From Tenrec ecaudatus (Eukaryota; Chordata; Mammalia; Afrosoricida; Tenrecidae): 64,000 nucleotides of DNA. Position 1 is the first letter of the stretch. Each line of letters starts with the position of its first letter. The notes below the pieces were generated by a model. The model saw nothing but the letters and a program-made list of their open reading frames with translations. It searched no databases and was not told where the DNA came from. The stretch spans positions 10,102,584 to 10,166,583 of the forward strand of contig NC_134537.1 in the NCBI RefSeq assembly GCF_050624435.1, given 5' to 3'. A program made the translations under genes and the position numbers. This document shows positions 23,362 to 34,710 of this stretch, piece by piece.

Positions 23362-23639
23362 CCCTAGTCATTCAATCCCAAAGCGAGTCCCAGGCTGTGG
23401 GAAAGAAGATGGAACGATAGGTCAGTGACCTTGGAGAAATGCACATGATGGTCAGCATCTTGCATAGGCTCCAGAATTTATCCCAGCTGATCATCCACTC
23501 AGAGGATCTTGAATGAGAGCCATTTTTGTGCTTGCTAAAGATGTGGATAGTCTGGAAAATGTATCAGAATGGCAGAACTCTGGTTAAGAAAGCACTGGGT
23601 AACACAAAACAAAGGATGATAATATTTAGGACATAATGT

Positions 23640-23830
23640 CTTTAGTGCGTTCACACTTACAACCTGCAATCGCAGGGGACACAACCTTGTGTGCTGCACG
23701 GGAAGAGGACTTACTGGAGAAGATCCAAGGTGACAGCCTTTGGTATTGATTATGCCTCAGCATGGCCCAAACAAAAATCTTTAGAACTGGACCCATATGT
23801 CAGCTAAGCCTGTGCAATCCAAGGATCTAT
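23640..23830 (+). mobile_element. RTE ORF2 fragment (RT active-site region)
   Basis: gcaggggacacaaccttgtg (about 23670), gaagaggacttactggagaagatccaa and catggcccaaacaaaaatct follow the RTE segment just after the reverse-transcriptase active site. It stands upstream of a second RTE block that represents an earlier part of ORF2, so the order is rearranged. 23370-23640 is unassigned. Confidence 0.65.
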
Positions 23831-23919
23831 TAATACGATCCAAGGATCATATTAGAACTTAAATTTTGAGCATCCAGTTTGCACAAGGCAGTGGATCACA
23901 GTGAAAACCCAAAATTCAT

Positions 23920-24745
23920 TTACAGGGTCCCCACGGGACCTAACAGAATGTTCAAATTAAAGAACACTATCACTGATATCACATACAAGTAAAATTTTGC
24001 TGATGATCATCCAACAAGGAGCACAGCAGTGCATGAGCAGGGAGGTGCCGGAGGTTTAGGCCAGATTCAAAAGAGGATGTGGAATAAAAGCTGTCATTGC
24101 TGATGTTAGATGGCTCTTGGCTGAAAGCAGAGAATACCAGAAAGATGCTTACTTGTGTTTTCTTGACTATGCCATTTGCTGCTGACGATCAAGGATCGCA
24201 ACTTTCAGTGTGGATTACAACTCAAAGACAATAAGACCCAAATCCTCACAACTTGTCCAATAGGTGACATCATGATCAATGAAGAAACAGTTGAAGTTGT
24301 CAAGGGTTTCATCTTGCTTGGTTCCACAGTCAATGCACATGGAAGCAGCAGTCAAGAGATCAAAGACAAGCGGTAGTGGGTAAACCTCTGCACAGGACCT
24401 TTTAGAGTATTGAAAAGCAAGGATGTTACTTCAAGGACTAAGCTGCGCCTGACCCAAGCCATGGTATTTCCCATTGACTTATATGCATGAGAAAGTTAGA
24501 CATTGGATAAATTAGACTGAGATGAGCATGCTGAATCTTTGTCTTACCCTACTTTTGACCATGTTATCAGGAGAGACCAGTCCCTGGAGAAGGGTGTCAT
24601 GCTAGGTAAAGTCAAGGTCATCCAAAAAGAGGAAGAACCTCAACAATATGGATTGACACCGTGGTTGGTATAGTGGGTCCAAGTGAAGGTGACACAGAAC
24701 CAGATCGTGTCTTGTTAGGTGGTACAAAGAGGTCCTGTGAGGTAA
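23920..24745 (+). mobile_element. RTE (BovB-like) ORF2 and 3' end
   Basis: Begins at tcactgatatcacatacaag (23970 region) and runs through gctgatgttagatggctcttgg, cagaaagatgcttacttgtg, a junction near 24175 where the active-site part is deleted, VEVVKGFILLGSTVNAHGSS (24277-24345), gcgcctgacccaagccatgg near 24448 and the 3' end cttgttaggtggtac near 24712. A 66-codon frame survives at 24176-24376; otherwise it is broken. Confidence 0.86.
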
Positions 24746-24789
24746 AACCAAGTCGATGGCCCCTAGCTCCAACAATAAAGACTGCCCCT

Positions 24790-24975
24790 CTTTATTGTTT
24801 ATCCTAACACTGAGTTAATGAGGTAGAGATAATTATCTCCCTTCTATTTCATAAGAAATGGGTCCAGAGAGGTTATGTAACAAACCCAGGGTCCCAAAAA
24901 TGTGGTGGAGTAGGACTTCAAACATGGATTCCTTTGAGTTTCTTGCATCCGTAGTTTATCACTGTGCTGTGTGTG
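24790..24975 (-). repeat. MIR SINE, antisense
   Basis: attatctcccttctatttcataagaaa, gtccagagaggttatgtaac, aacccagggtccc and ggagtaggacttcaaac follow the complement of the MIR core and tail (the gagaggttaagtaac signature). This is an ancient mammalian SINE. Confidence 0.75.
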
Positions 24976-27900
24976 ATCGGATCACTGGATCCCTGGGGAG
25001 GAAAATCACAGATGCATTCACGTGGGTGAAACCACAGAACTATTTTCAAGAAGAACTTGAACACAGTCGTTCTAAAGTTTCACCAGTGAACACCCCACCA
25101 AAATGTGTGTAATTCCTCTAGTTTCATTTCTCTGGGGCTTTCCCAAGCACCCTATCTTGGATTTTAATGTAAATAATGCTCTTTGCTTAAATTTTTACAA
25201 GCTAAGAGCTTTTCCTTACAAGAGCTTTGGGTGTGGTACAGAAAAATGATTTTCAAAAAATCCAAATTTCTCTAAAATCTTAATGAGCGGGGAAGTTACA
25301 AGATCTGCTTCTCGCATAGGTCAATTCAGCACAGGTAAGCAAATGAAACTTTGACTCCAATGGGAAATATGAGTTAGCCGTTTTTGTAAGTGGTTGGTGT
25401 TAACTACACTTAACCAGCCATGCTATCAGCAAATATTTTGTTGGACTTTGATTGAATCAAACAGTTCAAACATTCTCTGGTTAAAATGTTCAGGTGAAAT
25501 GCTAAAATGTTCATGTGACCTTAGAATGAGGAAGTGTCCAAGAACATCCGATGAACAAATAAACCACTGGAATTATATTCTCATCAAACTCAACCAAGAA
25601 AACATTCCACGGTAGATCACTCATCCCAGCTACATACCATTTCTATAACAAAAATAACTGTCAGGTCTTTATCCTCCCCTGTCTGGAAGAAAAATGCTAC
25701 TGTTGTTATATCTTAGAGGTAAGAATATAATTTTAGAATGCTTTGTTTCCCCTTGGCCATATACAGTCTAATAGAAGAAGGTCTCACTCTGTCTTCTCCC
25801 AGTAGCGAGCCTGAGATGATTTGAATGTGAATAGTCTATTTGAGATAGGCTCCCAAGACACATTGGAAGGTGAAGGGGGAAGCAAACCAGAGAAGGGAAG
25901 ACAACCCATCAAAGGTGAATTATCAAACAAGACGGAGTCTCTGAGTGGAGCAAGTGGATAGCCCTCGTGGCTGCCAGCCAACATGTTGGAGTTTACCCCC
26001 AGGCACCTCTGAGGAAAGGTGATCTATTTATAAAATAAAAGCAGATATAGAAAACTCTATGAAGCACAGTTCTGCACTGACACACGCAGGGACACATGAG
26101 TTGAAATAAACTCAACAACTGATATCAAACAAGTTACCACTTAGGGTGACTGGAGATTAGTTCTCTTCGGGTTCTCTGAAAGTCAATGAAGAACATGCAC
26201 CTTTGAAATTTCTGGCCAAGTGGAGAGGAGCCAGGGAATTTACATGCCATGGGTATGAGTCATTGGTAAAGAAGGACTGTGTAAGGTTTTCAAATCACAG
26301 GCTCTTTCAGCCTGCTCCTGTGCAAGTGCTGCTGATTCCAGCATCCAGAGAGACATGGGGGCAAAGTGTCGTAGATGCTAACAGTTGGAGGATGAACCCA
26401 AGCACAGGAACAGTAAATGCTGAGAGGACGTGCTAAGGATCCATGCAGGGCACTGATGGCGTCTGGAGGTGGAGAAGGAGGGGAGAAACGAGCAGGGGTA
26501 GGCACACAGCAGGTAGGCACAGTGTCTGGAGTTCCTACTTTTAGTAACTCCCCAAATGTCTTCATTTCTTCTAAGATCAAAAGAATAATTATAAAAATAT
26601 AATGACGAATTCAGCTAGGTTATATTTGCCATTATTCTAATATAGTCATGAAGCTGGATTCTTTTTTTTTTAAGAGGAAGAAATCCACAAAAGAAGACCC
26701 ATGGGAGTTAGATGGTATCCTTAGGCAAGAGAAGAGCTCCAGTGATTAATTTGAATTCAATTATTCAATGATAGATGGCATATGCTCCCACTCCAGATGG
26801 CTCTCCTCAGATGGGTCCAACCCACCACCTCTATTACTCTGTTTCCTTCCTTCCCTCCCTTCTCCCCACTCCCTCACTCCCTCCTCCACTCTCTCTTCCA
26901 TGCCTGTGTTTTCTCCTGCCGCACTTCATGTTCTGTCTCTGTCGTGGCTATTTGGTTTGGGTTGGTTTGCCCAACATCCATTCACAATTCTGATAAAAGC
27001 CTCTGGGTTGGCTTTTGAGAACCAGTCCTCCTTACTGGTTGCCATCTGTCATACCTGATCAAGAGGCAGGCAACTGACATACTGTAGGTCACCCCAGTGC
27101 TCACCCCTTAGAACTTTACTTTTGAGCAGAATATTCCCCGGAGTCTACTCTTGGCTTGTTAATGTCGTATAGAACCATTAAGTCAAAATTATTCATCTTA
27201 AATAATTTAGAAAAGGAACTACCAGAGGCCGTTAAAAAATAGAACTGTCCCCCACAAACTTTGAAAAGTTTCCTCGTAAAGTGAAAGAAATTCAAAGGAA
27301 GGAAATAATCCAGAAAAGCATAGAAGTGAATGACTTAGACAAGCACAGCGTTAGTGTATTTGGTGCCACCGAATTGTAGAGGTAAAAAATGTTGGGTTGG
27401 CGAATGTCGTGTTAGATGCATGAACATAAGTCAAAAGGTACTGATACTAGAGTTTCCATTTATACAGACAGAGATTTATTCCAAATAACATGTGTTTAAA
27501 CATGTCTCCGTGGATGGCTACAGACAAGGTCTCTAAGTAATACTCTTTTCTTTGTCTCCTTCAAATACCTCAAAAAAAACAAGCAAAACAATTCAATCAA
27601 CTCAGTGTTTTCCAAGGGGATCTGCTGGGCCAGTTAAGTTTAAGGCAGAGAGGTTAGCTCAGAAGGTTTAATGGGCTCCACAGGGGTTATCTTGATAGAT
27701 TTTCTTGAAGGACACAGGATAATCGTGGGGGCTTATTATGAGAAAGCCTTAACGAAATTGAAAACTGCGATGTGAGCGAAAGGCCAGGAAAGTTGCGGCG
27801 GGCTATTTTTTCCCCCATCATGACAGTGCACCTCCTCATTCTTTGAAGGTACAAGGCTGTCTGAATGAGAATTTTATTGGTGAACTTTATCACACTTCAC

Positions 27901-28689
27901 CAACCAACCTTGATGTCACTCCTTTAAACATTTTGTTGGTTGGTTGGTTTGTTTGTTTCTAAAACTCAAAGAATGTGTAAGAGGGGACATGATTGGTGTC
28001 CCTTGAGAAAGTCAAAGCTCTGTTTTTGTCCCTGTGTAAATCAAGGAAGGGTTAGGGACGCAGCCACTGCCTTCAGATCCGTGTAGAGTTCGATGAAGGC
28101 GGTGTCAAGGTACAACGCCTTCACATTTTGTTATTTCTGTTTAATAAGGACATTTTGTAGCAGTGTTCTTTGACTTTCCCTCATTTTTTACAATAATCAA
28201 AAAGGGCAAAACATGTTTTTCAATCAATCCAGGAGAAATATTTGATACAATTTAGTATTCATGCATTATTTTAAGAGTAATTAGGCAAACTTGGAAGAGA
28301 AGAAATTCTTATTCAACTAAGGGGTATCTATTTAAATAAGACCACAGAAAACATATTTATGGTGAAACATTAAGAGGTTGTTTTTTTTTTTTGCAACAAG
28401 AGATGGGTGACCTCTTGAAGCTGTGTTACATGCTTTCCCATTTACATGATATAAAACCTAGGATCAAGGAGCCTAGAGGGATGCAAATAGACTAGGGGGT
28501 TGGGGGGAGGGGAGTACATTGGTGGAGGCTGGATAAAAGGAAGATGATGTCGAGGAGTCCATGTTTGGAAACTGGCTGTGAAATTGATTGTGGTAGCAAG
28601 TGTACATGCTACATGATATGATTGAAATTTGAAATAATATGATAAATGTATTAAATCCCAACTAATTATATATATATACATTTAAATAG
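24976..28689. other. Unassigned 3.7-kb stretch
   Basis: No exon, RNA or clear repeat down to about 28430. At 28440-28680 the segment gggagtacattggtgg through gtattaaatcccaact looks like the 3' end of some retroelement or old repeat but I cannot name it. It is followed by (TA)n at 28668-28677. Confidence 0.35.
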
Positions 28690-28985
28690 AGGGATGGTTT
28701 ACTATTATTACCCCTTCTGCTAAACATGGCCCTGGAAGTTCTAACCAATTCAGGTAGACAAGAGAAATAAATAAAATAAAGACCAGAAGCAAAGATACAA
28801 ATATGTCATTTTTCAAATAAGATATAATTCTACATGTAAAAAATTGTAAATAATGGCTGAGAAATCAGTGGATGCAACAGTCTAACAGCTACTTCAGGTT
28901 CTTAAAAACTTTTCTAATAAGAATGAATAAAAAAAGTTTAACAGTATTGTAGGATACAAATTCAATATTTAAAACTCAGTTATAT

Positions 28986-29799
28986 ATATTTTTTTCTTTT
29001 CTTTTTTTTTTAAAATTTTTTTTATTTTAACAATTTATTGGGGCTCATACAATTCTTTTCACAGTTCATACTTATACATACATCAATTGTATAAAGCACA
29101 TCTGTACAGTCTTTGCCCTAATCATTTTTTTCTCTTTTCTTCTTTTACATTTTATTAGGGACTCATACAACTCTTACCACAATCCATACATATATATACA
29201 TCAATTGTATAAAGCACATCCATACATTCCCTGCCCCAATCATTCTCAAGGCATTTGCTCTCCACTTAAGCCCCTTGCATCAGGTCCTCTTTTTTTTCCC
29301 CCTCACTCCCCATTCCCCCCTCCCTCATGTGCCCTTGGTAATTTATACATCGTTATTTTGTCATATCTTGCCCTATCCGGAGTCTCCCTTCCCCCCTTCT
29401 CTGCTGTCCCTCTCCCAGGGAAGAGGACACATGTGGATCCTTGTAATCAGTTCCCCCTTTCCAACCCACTCACCCTCCACTCTCCCAGCATCGTCCCTCA
29501 CACCCTTGGTCCTGAAGGTATCATCCACCCTGGATTCCCTGTACCTCCAACCCTCATATGCACCAGTGTACAGCCTCTGTCCTATCCAGCCCTGTAAGGT
29601 AGAATTCGGATCATGGTAGTTGGGGGGAGGAAGCATCCAGGATCTGGGGGAAAGCTGTGTTCTTCATCGATACTACCTCACACCCTAACTAACCCATCTC
29701 CTCTCCTAAACCCCTCTATGAGGGGATCTCCATTGGTCGACACTTGGGCCTTGGGTCTCCACTCTGCACTTCCCCCTTCATTTAATATGATTGATATAT
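28986..29799 (-). mobile_element. L1-like LINE 3' end with doubled terminus, inside L1 ORF2
   Basis: Antisense copy: long T-rich tract (28990-29030), first unit (attggggctcatacaattc, 29037), second unit (attttattagggactcatac, 29149), polypyrimidine block and the upstream 3'UTR-like region to cttgggtctccactctgc (29750). Direct repeat TCAGTTATAT lies at 28976-28985 and 29800-29809. The doubled end matches the copy at 2231-2612, so both derive from one source lineage. At about 814 bp it is the longer of the two. Confidence 0.84.
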
Positions 29800-30024
29800 T
29801 CAGTTATATTTTATATTACAGCAAAAACAAATCATAAATAAAATAGCCACTTGCTGTGAAGCATGAAATAACACATAACTCGCACTAAATGTAAAAAATA
29901 AGTATGAAATTCATAGAAAAAGAAAAGAATAGAGAAAACATATTACATTCATGGACTAGAAGACTCAGTGGTCAATTCTGCAAAGTATTTTAATTCTCCA
30001 TAAATTGATAAAAATATTTCATTG

Positions 30025-30833
30025 GACTAACTCACTAACTCTCACACTCTCTCACTCACTCACTCACACACTCTCTCACTCACTCTCTTACTCACTCACT
30101 CTCTCACACACTCTCACACTCTCTCACTCACACTCTTACTCACTCACTCTCTTACTCACTCACTCACTCACACACTCTCTCACTCACTAACTCTCACACT
30201 CTCTCACTCACTCACTCACACACTCTCTCACTCACTCTCTTACTCACTCTCTAACACACTCTCTCACTCTCTCACACACTCTCTCACTCTCTCACTCACT
30301 CACACACTCTCTCACTCTCTCACACACTCTCTCACTCTCTCACTCACTCACACACTCTCTCACTCTCTCACTCACTCTCTTACTCACTCTCTAACACACT
30401 CTCTCACTCACTCACTCTCTCACTCACTCTCTCATTCACTCCCTCACTCTCTCACACACTCTCTCACTCTCTCACACACTCTCTCACTCACTCTCTCACA
30501 CACTCTCTCACTCACTCATTCTCTCACACACTCTCTCACTCACTCTCTCGCACACTCTCTCACTCACTCACTCTCTCACACACTCTCTCACTCACTCACT
30601 CTCTCACACACTCTCTCACTCACTCATTCTCTCACTCACTCTCTCACTCACTCTCTCACTCACTCTCTCACACACTCTCTCACACACTCTCTCACTCACT
30701 CACTCTCTCACACACTCTCTCACTCACTCACTCTCTCACACACTCTCTCACTCACTCACTCTCTCACTCACTCTCTCACTCACTCACTCTCTCACTTACT
30801 CACCCACTCACTCACTCACAAAAAAAGAAAAAA
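30025..30833 (+). repeat. CTCA/CTCTCACACA satellite-like array with A-rich 3' end
   Basis: About 795 bases built almost only from CTCA, CTCT and CACA tetramers with higher-order blocks such as ctctctcacacact repeated many times, ending in cacaaaaaaagaaaaaa. The host L1 sequence ATTTCATTG is present on both sides (30016-30024 and 30834-30842), with A-rich sequence preceding it in each case. This is the layout of target-primed insertion of an RNA with a poly(A) tail. The alternative is in-place expansion of a microsatellite with a chance flank match. The 61-codon frame of Leu/Thr/His/Ser repeats over it is not a gene. Confidence 0.9.
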
Positions 30834-31620
30834 ATTTCATTGAAATCCCTTATATAAAAATAGATCTTTATTGTGACAAAAGCTAACAAGTTCAGACTAG
30901 CATTTATATAGATGTGCAAAAATCCAAGGAAAATCAAGACACTTGAAGAAGAAGAAACAAAAGGTAGGATGATTTGCTAGGCCAGATAACAGGAACGATT
31001 ACCAAGTTCTAGTAGCTAAAGTGCAGCGAATTGAGAGGGAAACCGAGATAAATGCTGCAATGAACTAGACTAGTGAACGGAGAAAAACACCTACACTGGA
31101 TCTGTGACAAGATGGTACCGCAAAGGATCGGAGCAAAGGTTTATTGAATAAATGGTGCTTGTGTCATGGGATATTGATACACAAAACACGAACCATATCT
31201 TCACTTTAGATAAAGCAATGCCATTTTGACTTTCTATACAAACGTGAAAGGCAAAACAATACATTTTTCCGATGACAACAGAAACATATCATCATGTTCT
31301 TGGGTTAACTAAGGCACAAAAACCTGCTTGGCCATAAGGGGAAAACTGATGAATGAAACTCAAAATTGAACACTTTTATTCTTAAAAAGCCATCTTTTAG
31401 GGAGTGAGAATATCAGCCACAACGTGAGCAAGGATACTCAGGACACATATATGTAACAAGACGTCTACCTGGCATATAAAGCGCTGCACATCAGCACAAG
31501 GAGACTATAAAATTCAATGCAAAAAATAGGCCTGGTCTTGAAGAGACCGTTTCTGGACGAGCATCTCCAAAAGGCAAAATTAAATAAAAACCAAGGAAAG
31601 TGGACTCATTTTAATGGAAG

Positions 31621-32201
31621 GTGAGCAAAGCAGAATGCAGCCATCAGGAGATTCCAAAGGATGTCTTTGCCGAGGGAAGCCACTGGTCTGAGGTGGAGAA
31701 ATCATTGTTGGAACCTTTTTCAGATCGTTTGCGTTCGTTTTACATCATCCTCTTCTTTAAATCAAAGGAAGAAATTAAACTACATTTCAATGAACGGAAG
31801 GACAGGATGAGACACAAGAACAGAAGCGCCCCACCTGACCCTATCTCCTTGCTTGTGAATCGGTGACAAGCATCAGCTGATGGATGTTCTTGAGCTCCCA
31901 CAACTACACAAAGGTAAATTGAGGACTGCGAAGTCCATCGAGGGAGCGACCCAACAGGTAATTCAGGCTCTAGACAGTCTTTGTTTTCTGACAGCAGAGT
32001 GGGTAGGTAACACATTCTGATTTGCTTCAATTTATGGAGAGTCCTGGTGGCCTGCGACCGATACCTCATGGACTTGAGATAAACCCCTTTGAAATATACA
32101 AAGGCCTTAAAAAGTGTGTGGGGAAACTGTATTATCTTTTCATTGTACTTTTCCTTTTAAAGTTTCGCCGTGTAGCTATACTTCACGGACTGATTGAAGA
32201 G
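31621..32201. other. Unassigned sequence
   Basis: No gene or repeat recognised. A short antisense SINE-like gtcctggtggcctgcgacc at about 32042 may be a relic. Downstream bases to 32201 are plain. Confidence 0.4.
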
Positions 32202-32400
32202 GAGACCTCGTGGTGGAGTGGATTGCATATTGTGCTGATAGCCACAAGGTCTACAGTTGGAGACCACCAGGTATCCGGTGAGAGAAAGATGAAGCTTTCT
32301 GCTCCCACAGAGATTTACAGAGTCGGCCACCCACGGAGACAGTTCGACTCTGTCCTAGAAGATCATTATGAGTCAGCATTGACTGCCTAGCAGTGAGTCG
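32202..32400 (+). repeat. AfroSINE, sense, near full length
   Basis: acctcgtggtggagtggattgc (head), tctacagttggagaccaccag, gtgagagaaagatgaagctttctgctccc, tcgactctgtcctagaagatc and tatgagtcagcattgactgc (tail) follow the family in order. Confidence 0.88.
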
Positions 32401-32424
32401 GGGTCTTTGATTGCTTGATGAACC

Positions 32425-32612
32425 CCATTTGCTGTCCAGTCAACTCTGACCCACGGTGACCCCGTGTGGTCAGAATAAAACTATGCACCACTGGGTGAAC
32501 CATAGGGTTTTCGATGGCTTAGTGTTTGGAAGTAGTTCGCCAGGCCTTATTTCTGAGGCTCCTTCAGTGAATGGCTGAATTCTCAACCACTTGTGTCACC
32601 TGAAGCGTTTAG
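32425..32612 (-). repeat. AfroSINE, antisense, older
   Basis: tttgctgtccagtcaactctgacccac through ggttttcgatggc, gtagttcgccaggcc and cttgtgtcacctgaag gives the complement of an AfroSINE with many substitutions. Confidence 0.75.
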
Positions 32613-32633
32613 TGACTCCTAAGTTATATTGAC

Positions 32634-32806
32634 AGGAGCCGTGGTGACACAGTGGGTTAGGATTGCACTGCTATCAGCAAAGTCAGCAGTTCAAACCCAC
32701 CAGCTGCCCTGATGAGGCTGTGTACCCCAGTAAAGATGTACAGTCTCTGCAACACTGTCTGGGGTATCTTCGAGTTGGAATCGACTGGAGAGCAGTCAAT
32801 CGTCTG
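32634..32806 (+). repeat. AfroSINE, sense
   Basis: Head caggagccgtggtgacacag at 32634, then gtcagcagttcaaacccaccagctgccc, gatgaggctgtgtaccccag and gttggaatcgactggagagcag at the tail. Confidence 0.9.
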
Positions 32807-33074
32807 TTTTAAGGTATTCATGGAAGGAATTCTTTTAGATTCTGAAAGTCTTTCACTCACCAAATATGACCTTTGTCTACATTGTTCTTAATGACACGGA
32901 TAAATAGCAGCTTTATCTCCCAGGCTGGGGTTTCCCAATGATTCCTACTCATTTCCACCTCTGAGCCATCCTTGTGTGTGCAGTGAAGTTCAAATGTCAT
33001 CACGCAGGTGTTAGCTGAGGCTGTGGGCAAGCCTTGACCTCTCTGGCTCTTGGACCTGCCGTTGGCTCATCACT

Positions 33075-33376
33075 ATCACCAAATTTACTGACAGCCAGTC
33101 AGTTCTGACTTAGAGCAACTCAGGTGTCATAAAGAAACTCCAAGTAGTATAAGAGAGAGTTGACAAATCGTCAAACTCACTCATTGTCTGACAAATAGGG
33201 GCCCTATAGTCAGATTAGACCTGCCAAAGTAGAACTGCCCCATAGAATTACCAAGATTAAATCTTCACAAGAGTCCACAGCCCCATAGTTTTCACAAAGA
33301 GGAACGGATAAGCTCGGACAGTCTACCTTGGGATTAGCAGCTAACACTTAACCCATTAAGCCATCAGGGCTCCTGA
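33075..33376 (-). repeat. AfroSINE, antisense, long diverged copy
   Basis: Starts ctgacagccagtcagttctgac, continues ggccctatagtcagattagac and agtagaactgcccc, and ends acccattaagccatcagggctcc, the complement of the tRNA-like head. Extra sequence in the middle makes it longer than usual and suggests an internal insertion or two joined copies. 32807-33074 is unassigned. Confidence 0.75.
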
Positions 33377-34250
33377 CAGAGTTGTGGGTGATGGAATTGG
33401 AAGACAGTGACCACAGACTGTCTCTTGGAGGAGGTGACATTTCAGTAGATGGTGGAGCCATATCGGAGGGAAAGCCCCTAAGCAGAGGCCAGAGAAAGTG
33501 CAAGAGGCTTCAGGTGGGTTTGTGTAATATTCCCCAGCTTTGTCTCCCCCAAAGATATGCCAAACATTACAGGCTATTTGCCAGCACATGGTGGGAGGTC
33601 AGATGCTTAGAGATATTCTCCCTGAAAGCATCTGGTCCGCTTTAGGTGGGGCTCACACCCTACTGATAAGGATAGTAGTCATTTCCATGGAGAGACAGAG
33701 AACAGGACAAACCTGCTCAGTGACATCCAGCGTTAGGCTGCCATCCTGAATCTAGGATCCGCCCATCTTGTCACATGTGTGCCCCAACTCCTCCCCTTCC
33801 TATTGAGTGTATACCCTTAGATCGTCCCTCCTCATTACTGTATTACCTATAGTACAACCCCTCCCTGTGACGCATGTCTTTACCTGTAATTAGTGGGCTT
33901 GCATGCCCCCCAAAGATATATAAGCCTTGGTTAGTGATAAAGAGTTCTCTATCCTGGTCCTCTCTCCATGGGCCCTTGCTCCCCTGCCCCCTTTCCTCTT
34001 GTCCTCCTTCCCCTCCCTGTCTCTCTCCTGCCCTGTACCACCAAGAGAAGCTGAGCTGAGCATGCTACCATGAAATGTGTCTGACTCTGTTATATGAATC
34101 TTTCTTCCATCTCTCATATTCTCTATGACTTTACTATAATCTTCACTTATTATCACTGTTTCATTGCACCGAAAGGGCCTGTGATGATTTGTTAGGGGCG
34201 GGCTCCCCTGACAGAGGAGCTCCGTAGACTCGGGCTATGGTGGTTCCATA
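33377..34250 (+). mobile_element. Possible LTR sequence(s)
   Basis: 33535-33610 has ctttgtctcccccaaagatatgcc, which recalls MLT1-type LTRs. From about 33770 there is a promoter-like arrangement, with aaagatatataagcc as a TATA-like box near 33913, then pyrimidine-rich sequence and a stretch to about 34235 that could be R/U5 of an endogenous retroviral LTR. I could not find convincing matched ends or a target duplication, so this is weak. No retroviral coding sequence follows. Confidence 0.3.
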
Positions 34251-34710
34251 CTATCTGGGTTACTGGGCTGTGCCATTTCTTTTAAAGTGGTAAAGTCAAA
34301 AGTGAGTTTAATGCCCACTGTTTGTCTGATGCACTCCTTCAGACTAGCCTGTGCATGCTGGGTTTGTAGCAGATGTTGTCAGCAACCTGCTTGGAAAGAA
34401 CAGATGGTCTCTCCTGGTGTCATGGCCATGCCTTTCATAATCTCCAATGGCTAATGAGCTGTCTTCTTTTGGTATAAACACTACTGTCTGGGTTTTGTTT
34501 TGTTTTGTTTTGTTTTTGGTACCTAATCCTGTAATATCGCCAAAGTAAGAGACATCAATAAGCACTATCAAAGAGTAGGGGCACTTGATTTCCCCCCATC
34601 GCCCATGAAGGATTACAAAGGGGAGGTGTTTTCCTAGCCTCCAAGTCACAGTCAAGGAGTCATTTATTGTTTCTATCCCCACAGTCTACTTTGGGGTCCA
34701 TGATCTGTAT
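34251..34710. other. Unassigned, with a (TTTTG)n run
   Basis: A (GTTTT)n run of about five units lies at 34493-34516. Nothing else recognised. Confidence 0.5.

Larger units (their letters stand above)
28690..31620 (+). mobile_element. L1 ORF2 remnant, split by two insertions
   Basis: 28690-28985 follows the L1 reverse-transcriptase region (ggccctggaagttctaacc, gaccagaagcaaagatac, gtaggatacaaattcaatat). 29800-30024 continues with tcatggactagaagactcag. 30834-31620 carries ttattgaataaatggtgctt and later ORF2 blocks such as catataaagcgctgcac. These segments are in the expected order on the plus strand but full of stops. Between them lie an L1-like tail in antisense (28986-29799) and a CTCA-rich array (30025-30833). 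The L1 is therefore older than both. Confidence 0.8.

Noticed and set aside
24176-24376. Possible intact RTE reverse-transcriptase gene
   Set aside because: Only 66 codons stay open; the upstream active-site segment is missing and stops follow.
30005-30190. Open frame of Leu/Thr/His/Ser repeats
   Set aside because: It is a direct translation of the CTCA array.
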